Part shown: piece after piece, positions 1 through 5,439 of the stretch
How positions within the stretch are numbered: position 1 is the stretch's first letter
How the letters are laid out: each line of letters opens with the position of its first letter
Notes under the pieces: generated by a model
Database searches by the model: none
What the model saw: only the letters and a program-made list of their open reading frames with translations
Told to the model about the DNA's origin: nothing
Translations under genes and position numbers: made by a program
Assembly: GCA_002348225.1 (NCBI GenBank)
Contig: DEAP01000113.1
Coordinates: 1 to 5,439, forward strand
Origin: Dehalococcoidia bacterium UBA2979
GTDB lineage: Bacteria; Chloroflexota; Dehalococcoidia; UBA2979
Reading direction: 5' to 3'
Length of the DNA: 5,439 nucleotides

Positions 1-480
1 CATGAGCATATCGAAGAAGAATTAACTCGGTTCAGTGTGACCGGGGATGAGTCTTACTCCGCGGGAGACCAACTGCTCTCCGTCCTTGAAGACGTTGGGA
101 AAAGTCGTTCAGCAGAGAATGTTGACGACACGGTAGTGTCAATGGAATCGATATTGGCCTCACTGAGAAATCCCAAATTACAGAAAAAGGTTGCAGGAGA
201 TGTGTCTGACTCTATTTTGGCATTAGCAGAATTGATTCAGAAGGCTCAGGCTCAGGGAGATGTCGATCCCCAATTCAATCCGCATGCAGTTTCGGCTCTA
301 ATACACGCGTCGAGCAGTGGCTTAGCCAACCTAAAGGCATTAATGCCAGACAGTTCAGGAGAAGTCGAATCTGCTGAAGAACTGATGGCGGCGCTAATTG
401 AATCGCTCTATAGCCCTTCCCTCGCGAGGCGCTCTCGGGAAAAAAAGTCTTTCGATACGAACGCCAACAATGATGCCTAA
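1..480 (+). CDS. Probable TetR/AcrR-family transcriptional regulator, C-terminal part (5' end outside window)
   Basis: The frame is open from base 1 (His-Glu-His-Ile...) to a TAA at 478-480, giving 159 visible residues. The GTG at 37 is therefore probably an internal valine and the true start lies upstream of the window. The visible part is all-helical by composition. It resembles the ligand-binding and dimerisation domain of TetR proteins: a 'MESILASLRNPKLQKK' stretch (about residues 48-63) like the family's 'E-x-x-x-A-x-R-x-P-x-L', then 'LAELIQKAQAQGDVDP' (about 76-91) like the common 'li-x-x-gqaeGe' segment, then a helix ending in 'SSGLANLKALMPD'. The DNA-binding helix-turn-helix would be in the missing N-terminus, so the family call rests on the effector domain only, which is poorly conserved. 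The last 20 or so residues are polar and probably disordered. The gene reads toward the FAD/Fe-S dehydrogenase 50 bp downstream, so it may control it or be co-transcribed with it; this is inference. Confidence 0.62.
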   Translation, partial: HEHIEEELTRFSVTGDESYSAGDQLLSVLEDVGKSRSAENVDDTVVSMESILASLRNPKLQKKVAGDVSDSILALAELIQKAQAQGDVDPQFNPHAVSALIHASSSGLANLKALMPDSSGEVESAEELMAALIESLYSPSLARRSREKKSFDTNANNDA

Positions 481-484
481 GTAT

Positions 485-521
485 CCTAAAGTCGTCCGTA
501 TAAACAAGGACTGATGTTAGG
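485..521. promoter_or_regulatory. Imperfect inverted repeat in the promoter gap (possible operator)
   Basis: The left arm is CCTAA (485-489), 4 bases, GTCC (494-497). The right arm is GGAC (508-511), 5 bases, TTAGG (517-521). The nine matched pairs are symmetric except for one extra base in the right arm. A further direct copy of CCTAA lies at 476-480, over the stop codon of the upstream gene, 9 bp before the first. The repeat encloses a TATAAA (499-504) and overlaps the TAGGCT at 518-523, so a protein bound here would occlude the promoter of the dehydrogenase. A TetR-like gene next door makes an operator plausible. The repeat could also form a weak RNA hairpin. No binding evidence exists in the sequence. 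Confidence 0.35.
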
Positions 522-530
522 CTAGAAGCC
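499..530 (+). promoter_or_regulatory. Candidate -10 elements and short leader of the FAD/Fe-S dehydrogenase gene
   Basis: Two -10-like hexamers precede the ATG at 531: TATAAA at 499-504 and TAGGCT at 518-523. The second sits 7 bases before the ATG, the spacing seen for leaderless mRNAs in several bacterial phyla, and would place the transcript start at or near the A of ATG. No good -35 hexamer is visible for either. No Shine-Dalgarno lies 5-10 bases before the ATG. The only purine-rich stretch, AAGGA at 506-510, is 20 bases away and instead precedes a four-codon ATG...TAG reading frame at 514-525. The promoter call is weak. Confidence 0.28.
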
Positions 531-3500
531 ATGTCATCGTTGCAGCACCGAGACTCGTTAGTTATCGCGGGCAATACTGAACCAAAGCATCAGTCTGTCC
601 GTACAGCACTGGATATGCTCAGAGAAAATCCGTCCCAGCTAATTGAGATTCGTGATCGCATTGCATCCGGGCTTTCGGGTGGTCTGGACGATGTCGATAT
701 TTCCCGAGCTCGAAGACTTCTGTACGCAACCGACGCCTCGATCTACGAAATGGAGCCTCTTGCGATTACCTACCCGCAAAATACTGAAGACGTTCAGGCA
801 ATTGTCCAAGTGGCGAATGAACTAGGAGTCCCTATATTGCCAAGAGGAGCAGGCACTAGCCTAGCCGGGCAGGGAGTGAATCATGCGATCGTAATTGATT
901 TCACCCGGCATATGAACAAAATTATAAAGATTGTCCCGGAAGAGAACATCGCTGTTGTCCAGCCAGGACTGGTCGTAGATCACCTCAATAAGGAAGCAAA
1001 ACAATTCCAATTGATGTACCCCGTCGATCCATCTACTCGCAATCGCGCAACAATTGGTGGAGGAATAGGAAATAATTCCTGTGGTGCTCATTCTCTAAGA
1101 CATGGAAAAACCAGCGACCAAGTAATATCACTGACTGTTGTCCTGAACGACGGTTCGATCGTGAAAACATCGCCACTCTCAGGTCCAGAGCTCGAAGAGA
1201 AACTAAATGACTTGAACAGAGAAGGAGATCTCTATCGAACTGTTACTGAAATAGTCCGCACGAGGCAGCAGGAAATAGAAGCATATTTCCCTGACATTCC
1301 TCGGCGTGTCAGTGGATACAATTTTGATACAGTGCTTTCAGCAGATGACATTAGGGGCGAAACTGTCGATCTTGGACAGCTACTCGTAGGAAGTGAAGGC
1401 ACTCTCGGACTTGTTACTGAAGCAACTATCGGACTTGTCACTTCCGCAGAGAAAACAGGGATTGTTGCTCTACATTTTGAGACTATCGAGGCTGCGTGCC
1501 GAGCCGCACCACAGGCCGTTGCCCATGATCCTGCTGCAGTTGAATTTGTTGACCACACAATAATTGAAAGGTGTCGAGAGAGCCTCAGTTATGCCTCACT
1601 CGTTGACTTCGTCATCGGTGATCCAGGCGGCCTGTTACTGGTAGAAGTTGACGGAGACACAGATGAAATTGTTCAATCGAAGATGCAAGCACTTCGTGAC
1701 GATTTTGCCGAACGTGGCTTGACCAACCAGGCATTCTCAACAGCTAACGTTGGAGAGCAAGCGCGGATATGGCGAATGAGAGAAGCTGGACTCGGTATTC
1801 TTATGTCGGTTAAAGGTGACACCAAACCCGTAGCATTCGTGGAGGACGGAGCAGTACAACCTGATCGTTTAGGCGATTACGTAGCGAGATTCGAAGAAAT
1901 AGTCTCTCGCTATGATCTGCCGACGGCCTACTACGGGCATGCTGGCGCTGGCTGTTTGCATATCAGGCCTATGATTAATCTTAAAGAAGCTGGCGGACCT
2001 CAACAGGCTGAAAATGTTGCGACAGAGATTGCTGATCTCATTCTAGAATTTGGTGGTTCCCTAAGCGGCGAACACGGAGATGGGATTGTTCGGGGAGTTT
2101 TTGCTGAACGAATGTTCGGGCCAGCCCTGGTGGACAGTTTCAGAGAACTGAAACTCACGTTCGACCCTGATTCAATTTTCAATCCCGGGAAAATATTCGA
2201 TACACCACCATTTGACGACAATCTTAGGCTGTCACCCGAAACGTCCAGCCTCACCCCTCCCACCACACTTGACTGGACCGAATGGGGTGGGCTCGTAGGC
2301 GCTGCTGAGCAATGCAATGGGCAAGGGGCATGCCTTAAAGATACTGGGAGCATGTGCCCGTCATTTATGGTAACGAAGGACGAAGAACACTCGACGCGCG
2401 GACGAGCAAATCTACTGCGACAGGTATTAAATCAAACACTCCCACCCGAGGAACTCTCCGGTGACCGACTGTACGAGGCGCTCGAACTTTGCGTTGAATG
2501 CAAGGCATGTAAAAGTGAGTGCCCCTCAGCTGTGGATATGGCTCTCATGAAGTCTGAAGTACTTTCAATCAGGCACTCCATCAGGGGAGTTCCGTTCCGG
2601 GATAGAGTATTTGGGAACATCGCAGCCGGAGCAAAGCTGACACATTTTCTAAAACTACAAGCCCTGACAAATAAGATCAGTTCCCTGCCCTTGACTAAAC
2701 GCTTACTCCAAAAAACTCTAGGAATACACGCCGAACGGGCACTACCACAGTTTTCCCCACATACCTTCTCAGATTGGTACAACAGCCGAACCAGTGGGAA
2801 ACCGGCATCTGAAGGTGAAGTCGTGCTGTTTGTCGATACCTTCACCAATTATTTTCAGCCTGAGGTTGGGATAGCAGCTGTCGACGTGCTAGAGGCTCTC
2901 GGGTACGGAGTCCACATAGCCCACAAAACAGAATGTTGTGGCAGGCCTATGATTTCAAAAGGGATGTTGAGCGAGGCAAAACAGACTGCGAAAAAGAACC
3001 TTTTAAGTTTAGAAAAACATCTGAAAGATGGTCTGCCGGTGTTGGGGATAGAGCCTTCCTGTCTGCTTGCTTTCCGTGACGAATATCCATTGTTATTGAA
3101 TGAGGACAGTTCGATGACTGAACTAACTCAGCTCGGTGCGGAGAATTCCTTTCTCATAGAAGAATTCATATCCAAACTAATAGAGAATAATCCACAAAAA
3201 GTAGCTGCTGCCTTTTCCGGTGGTCCTGATGTCTCGATCCATGTTCACTGCCACGAAAAAGCACTTGTCGGCACTGAAATGGCAATGGAGGTACTATCCG
3301 TGTCCGGTATTAAAGCAAATCTCATTGACTCTGCCTGCTGTGGTATGGCTGGTTCGTTTGGATTTGAAAAGGAACACTACGACATATCAAAATCTATGGC
3401 TTATAGAACGCTTGTCCCTGCTGTATCTGAAATGGCAGAAGACCAGCAATTACTCATTACGGGTACCTCTTGCCGTGAACAACTCAGCCATTTCAGTGAA

Positions 3501-3554
3501 AAAGATCCAATCCATCTGATACAGGCACTCGCGGGTGCATTAGCCGATTCGTAG
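531..3554 (+). CDS. Fused FAD-binding and Fe-S-binding 2-hydroxyacid dehydrogenase (YdiJ / D-2-hydroxyglutarate dehydrogenase-like)
   Basis: This 1007-residue protein has the usual length and domain order of the YdiJ-type fusion, which oxidises D-2-hydroxyacids and passes electrons through iron-sulfur centres to an acceptor. Residues about 75-300 form the PCMH-type FAD domain, with 'PRGAGTSLAGQGV' (104-116), 'IGGGIGNNSCGAHS' (175-188) and 'GSEGTLGLVTEA' (288-299). Residues about 310-556 form the FAD-oxidase C-terminal domain, with His470 and His477 in 'YGHAGAGCLHIRP', Glu514-His515 in 'SGEHGDG', and the closing 'FNPGKIF'. The ferredoxin-like part has Cys595, Cys601, Cys609-Pro and Cys654-x2-Cys657-x2-Cys660-x3-Cys664-Pro. 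Two CCG-type domains follow: Cys802-Cys803 with Cys844, and Cys936-Cys937 with Cys907 and Cys981. No signal peptide or membrane helix is evident, so it is probably cytoplasmic or peripheral to the membrane. ATG 531 is chosen as the first in frame; Met29 (615-617) would keep all domains, and neither has a clear Shine-Dalgarno. The family is firm; the substrate (D-2-hydroxyglutarate, D-lactate or another) is not settled. Confidence 0.93.
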   Translation: MSSLQHRDSLVIAGNTEPKHQSVRTALDMLRENPSQLIEIRDRIASGLSGGLDDVDISRARRLLYATDASIYEMEPLAITYPQNTEDVQAIVQVANELGVPILPRGAGTSLAGQGVNHAIVIDFTRHMNKIIKIVPEENIAVVQPGLVVDHLNKEAKQFQLMYPVDPSTRNRATIGGGIGNNSCGAHSLRHGKTSDQVISLTVVLNDGSIVKTSPLSGPELEEKLNDLNREGDLYRTVTEIVRTRQQEIEAYFPDIPRRVSGYNFDTVLSADDIRGETVDLGQLLVGSEGTLGLVTEATIGLVTSAEKTGIVALHFETIEAACRAAPQAVAHDPAAVEFVDHTIIERCRESLSYASLVDFVIGDPGGLLLVEVDGDTDEIVQSKMQALRDDFAERGLTNQAFSTANVGEQARIWRMREAGLGILMSVKGDTKPVAFVEDGAVQPDRLGDYVARFEEIVSRYDLPTAYYGHAGAGCLHIRPMINLKEAGGPQQAENVATEIADLILEFGGSLSGEHGDGIVRGVFAERMFGPALVDSFRELKLTFDPDSIFNPGKIFDTPPFDDNLRLSPETSSLTPPTTLDWTEWGGLVGAAEQCNGQGACLKDTGSMCPSFMVTKDEEHSTRGRANLLRQVLNQTLPPEELSGDRLYEALELCVECKACKSECPSAVDMALMKSEVLSIRHSIRGVPFRDRVFGNIAAGAKLTHFLKLQALTNKISSLPLTKRLLQKTLGIHAERALPQFSPHTFSDWYNSRTSGKPASEGEVVLFVDTFTNYFQPEVGIAAVDVLEALGYGVHIAHKTECCGRPMISKGMLSEAKQTAKKNLLSLEKHLKDGLPVLGIEPSCLLAFRDEYPLLLNEDSSMTELTQLGAENSFLIEEFISKLIENNPQKVAAAFSGGPDVSIHVHCHEKALVGTEMAMEVLSVSGIKANLIDSACCGMAGSFGFEKEHYDISKSMAYRTLVPAVSEMAEDQQLLITGTSCREQLSHFSEKDPIHLIQALAGALADS

Positions 3555-3572
3555 GGAATAACGGACATAATA

Positions 3573-3604
3573 TTGTGCGCAATTCAAAAGATATTAGTTA
3601 ATCT
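3573..3604 (+). promoter_or_regulatory. Possible weak promoter in the gap before the RCK gene
   Basis: The 70-bp gap is AT-rich. It holds TTGTGC (3573-3578) as a loose -35 and TAATCT (3599-3604) as a loose -10, but the 20-base spacing is longer than the usual 16-18. A 4-bp dyad, ATTG-TGCG-CAAT (3572-3583), overlaps the -35. No terminator with a T-run follows the dehydrogenase stop at 3552-3554, so read-through from upstream is equally possible. Confidence 0.2.
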
Positions 3605-3610
3605 TAGAGG

Positions 3611-3617
3611 GTGGAGG
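3611..3617 (+). promoter_or_regulatory. Strong Shine-Dalgarno (GTGGAGG) fixing the RCK gene start
   Basis: GTGGAGG ends 7 bases before the ATG at 3625, good complementarity and spacing for ribosome binding. It supports ATG 3625 over the out-of-frame ATG at 3618, which directly abuts the motif. It also shows that this genome uses Shine-Dalgarno initiation, in contrast to the dehydrogenase gene. Confidence 0.8.
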
Positions 3618-3624
3618 ATGAGAT

Positions 3625-4353
3625 ATGGCGCCTAAACAGAATCACCGCAAGCAAAAAATTGCTGTCCTCGGACTTGGCAGATACGGATCGGTCCTAGCAA
3701 ATGAGCTCCAAGAAATGGGGCATGAAGTTATTGGTATTGATCATGACTCTCAGGTTGTTAAAGAACTTTCATCTGAGCTGATCCATGTCGCAGAAGCAGA
3801 GGCGTCTGATAGTCACGCGCTTAGATTAATTGGAGTTGCACAATGCGACGCTGCTGTTGTTGCTTTTTCAGATCAACACCTCGAAGCAAGCATTTTGGCC
3901 ACACTTACGCTCAAACAAGAAATGCAAATACCTAGAGTGATTGCCAAGGCAGCTAATCAAAGACATGGCGAAATTTTATCGCGTGTCGGTGCTGATGAAA
4001 TCCGATTCCCAGAACACGAATCCGGCCGCCACTTAGCTCTTGCCTGGTCTGATCAGGGCCATCATGCTGATACGCTGGAAATTGATGAATCGTATCTTAT
4101 TACTCGTATCGACGCGCCTTCGCGTTTAGTAGCCGAACCACTGAGTGTGATCGAAAACGACTTCCCCGAAATCACTATAGTTGCCATCTTGAAATCAGGT
4201 GAGGATATGATTTACGCTCCCGATGGCGCCACCGTGGTATTGCGAGCAAACGACATACTAGTCCTCGGCGGATCGCCGGACACGATGGAAGCATTCCTTG
4301 AAACTTATAAAGAGGAACAATCTTCTGTTCCACCGCCTAGATTTGGATTTTAA
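3625..4353 (+). CDS. ktrA: KtrA/TrkA-type RCK-domain potassium uptake regulatory subunit
   Basis: The 242-residue protein has one RCK unit, as in KtrA (about 220 residues), rather than the doubled TrkA (about 450). Such proteins form cytoplasmic octameric rings that bind nucleotides and gate a membrane K+ transporter (KtrB/TrkH) or channel. Residues about 11-130 are the RCK-N Rossmann domain: 'AVLGLGRYGS' supplies Gly16, Gly18 and Gly21 of GxGxxG, and Asp39 in 'GIDHD' ends the second strand where the nucleotide ribose is usually held. The family's 'DATD' appears as Glu59-Ala-Ser-Asp62. 'ASILATLTLK', 'PRVIAKA' and 'GADEIRFPE' are typical of KtrA. Residues about 148-225 are RCK-C, ending in 'LVLGGSPDTMEAFLE'. 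A polar, proline-containing tail (about 226-242) follows, and its last codons lie in the overlap with the P450 gene. No KtrB/TrkH gene is in the window; the two neighbours are unrelated enzymes. There are no membrane helices. Confidence 0.88.
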   Translation: MAPKQNHRKQKIAVLGLGRYGSVLANELQEMGHEVIGIDHDSQVVKELSSELIHVAEAEASDSHALRLIGVAQCDAAVVAFSDQHLEASILATLTLKQEMQIPRVIAKAANQRHGEILSRVGADEIRFPEHESGRHLALAWSDQGHHADTLEIDESYLITRIDAPSRLVAEPLSVIENDFPEITIVAILKSGEDMIYAPDGATVVLRANDILVLGGSPDTMEAFLETYKEEQSSVPPPRFGF

Positions 4354-5439
4354 GTGACTGGAGACCTCGCAAAGTCATCGTCCCGCCCCACTCCTCTGAG
4401 ATAATCTCTGGCGGGCTATCAGTTATCTCAAGCAGAGCCAGTGCCATCTCTTCAGCCAGTCCGGAAGCTGCCCCCGCACCAATACAATGATGTTCACCTG
4501 AACCAAATTGGAGTTGAGCTTTAAAGTTTCTATCGAGTGAAAATTTGTCAGGATCATCAAATCGTTCGGGATCCCGCCCTGCTGCGGTCACGATTGGAAG
4601 GACACCCTCCCCAGGTCGAATTAATCTCTTGCCGAGTTGTATTTCCTGTGTCGCAAAACGGGGAACAAACTGTGTAGGCCCCTCCCAGCGTAGTGTCTCG
4701 ATCACCAGCAATGGTGCGAGCTCAGGGTCATCTTTAATCTGTTGATAAATTTCCGGGAAAATACATAGTACCCGCAATACAGACCCTATTAAGAATGCAG
4801 TAGCATTATTACCAGCAATCGAAAGGTCAAAAATTAATTGGGACGCATCAACGGCAGCGATCTCTTCACGGTCAACCGCAGAACGCAGCAATTCGATCGC
4901 GCCGCTGTCAGGAGCGTCAGCACATAAAGCAGCAGTACAGAGATCACGGAGATTCTTTTGCGCCCTGACTCCCCTCTGCCGTAGCAGAGGCCCCGCGTCT
5001 GATTGAGCACGCCACTTCTGAATATCGGAGCCTAAGGACTCAAAATGTGAACGTTCCGTATCAGACGGCCCAATCAACGAATACACTAATTCGATCACAG
5101 ATGGGTTAGCCACACTCGACATCACTTCTACCGCCCCAGAGTCTGGTTTGCTAAGTGCGCCGTGGAGCCATTTCCAACCGATATTCTTGACCATCGCACG
5201 ATACCTTTCCGGCACATAGGCTGGGGAGGCTAGGCCGCGCTGCTCACGATGCTCGTCTGCGCTTGTTCTAATAAATGGGACGGATTGATTTCCTTGGTTC
5301 GCAGCGCCAGATAATTGTGCTGCAAGCTTACTCCTATTCAATTGAGCTGCTGAATGAGCATCTGATGAAAAAATGTGAGGATTTCTAAGTATGAAGTCAC
5401 AGTCCTCATAACGAGTGACTACCCACGCCTCAAACTGAC
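4337..5439 (-). CDS. Cytochrome P450, N-terminus outside window
   Basis: The frame is open from the right edge to a TAG at 4337-4339: 366 visible residues of a soluble bacterial P450 (about 400 usual). The TTG at 5339-5341 is not a credible start, because the codons before it encode 'EAWVVTRYEDCDFILRNP', the classic P450 N-terminal sheet region. In visible numbering: His63-x3-Arg67 matches the helix-C haem-propionate contact; helix I has AGNNAT (208-213); Glu247-x2-Arg250 is the helix-K ExxR; 'GRDPERFDDPDKF' (287-299) is the meander region with Gly in place of the usual Asn; and 'FGSGEHHCIG' carries the haem-ligating Cys318 (codon 4484-4486). Helix I lacks the usual Asp/Glu and the first Thr of AGx(D/E)TT. 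The 'LAR' after the haem loop is also altered. The enzyme would bind haem and need external ferredoxin/reductase partners, none of which is visible. Substrate unknown. No membrane anchor is seen, but the extreme N-terminus is missing. The 3' end overlaps the RCK gene by 17 bp. Confidence 0.9.
   Translation of the reverse strand, partial: QFEAWVVTRYEDCDFILRNPHIFSSDAHSAAQLNRSKLAAQLSGAANQGNQSVPFIRTSADEHREQRGLASPAYVPERYRAMVKNIGWKWLHGALSKPDSGAVEVMSSVANPSVIELVYSLIGPSDTERSHFESLGSDIQKWRAQSDAGPLLRQRGVRAQKNLRDLCTAALCADAPDSGAIELLRSAVDREEIAAVDASQLIFDLSIAGNNATAFLIGSVLRVLCIFPEIYQQIKDDPELAPLLVIETLRWEGPTQFVPRFATQEIQLGKRLIRPGEGVLPIVTAAGRDPERFDDPDKFSLDRNFKAQLQFGSGEHHCIGAGAASGLAEEMALALLEITDSPPEIISEEWGGTMTLRGLQSLKIQI
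4382..4415. other. GC-rich hairpin just inside the 3' end of the P450 gene
   Basis: CCCGCC (4382-4387) pairs with GGCGGG (4410-4415), and an inner GAG/CTC stem (4398-4400 / 4406-4408) closes on a 5-base loop. It begins 28 bases past the RCK stop codon and lies within P450 coding sequence. There is no T-run on either side, so it is not a canonical intrinsic terminator. It could stabilise or pause converging transcripts, or be incidental. Confidence 0.22.

Noticed and set aside
37..39. GTG as the start of the first gene
   Set aside because: The frame is open to base 1 with a plausible helical sequence, no Shine-Dalgarno precedes the GTG, and a TetR protein starting there would lack its DNA-binding domain.
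240..260. Short tandem GGCTCA repeat
   Set aside because: Two copies inside coding sequence (Gln-Ala-Gln-Ala) only; explained by codon choice.
275..574. A 99-residue minus-strand frame spanning the regulator 3' end and the promoter gap
   Set aside because: It crosses into two plus-strand genes, shows no known motif, and is composition-typical of a non-coding frame.
2432..2848. A 138-residue minus-strand frame opposite the iron-sulfur half of the dehydrogenase
   Set aside because: The plus strand here encodes the conserved CxxCxxCxxxCP motif and flanking family residues; the minus translation is Ser-rich with no recognisable domain.
3220..3519. A 99-residue plus-strand frame within the dehydrogenase 3' part
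   Set aside because: It is offset from the frame that carries the second CCG motif and Cys981; no family resemblance.
4545..4745. A 66-residue plus-strand frame inside the P450 gene
   Set aside because: It lies wholly opposite a strongly conserved P450 region (meander and ExxR), has no Shine-Dalgarno, and its Ser/Arg/Pro-rich translation looks like an antisense shadow.
1..5439. A defence, toxin-antitoxin, biosynthetic or mobile-element system
   Set aside because: No transposase, integrase, nuclease, terminal repeats, array or toxin-like small frames are visible. The four genes are two metabolic or redox enzymes, a regulator and a K+ regulator, with no evidence of one joint system.

Overview
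The window shows four protein-coding genes packed head to tail, no RNA genes, no mobile elements and no CRISPR array. Base composition looks close to half GC by eye. The mix of a TetR-type regulator, a fused FAD/iron-sulfur 2-hydroxyacid dehydrogenase, a K+-uptake RCK protein and a soluble class P450 fits a free-living aerobic bacterium. An environmental actinobacterium or Chloroflexota member is possible, but nothing here fixes the phylum.

Layout from left to right: (1) The 3' part of a probable TetR-family regulator runs off the left edge and ends at 480. (2) A 50-bp gap carries an imperfect inverted repeat built on CCTAA/TTAGG and GTCC/GGAC, with -10-like sequences, but no usual Shine-Dalgarno next to the following start. 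(3) A 1007-residue protein at 531-3554 fuses a GlcD-like FAD dehydrogenase half to a GlcF-like iron-sulfur half. This is the architecture of E. coli YdiJ and of D-2-hydroxyglutarate / D-lactate-type dehydrogenases. (4) A 70-bp gap ends in a strong GTGGAGG ribosome-binding site. (5) A 242-residue KtrA/TrkA-type RCK protein lies at 3625-4353. (6) A minus-strand cytochrome P450 overlaps the RCK gene tail to tail by 17 bp, and its reading frame stays open through the right edge, so its first few dozen residues are outside the window.

The first two genes could form one transcription unit or a regulator-target pair: the TetR-like protein may act on the gap before the dehydrogenase, which would feed electrons from a 2-hydroxyacid into the respiratory chain. 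The RCK gene has its own ribosome-binding site, and no membrane K+ transporter partner is present. The P450 is on the opposite strand and has no evident functional link to the others. No redox partner for it is visible.

I did not find a clear new multi-gene system. The most notable points are the P450's helix-I motif (AGNNAT, lacking both the usual acid and the usual first threonine), the repeat-rich gap before the dehydrogenase, and the partnerless RCK protein.
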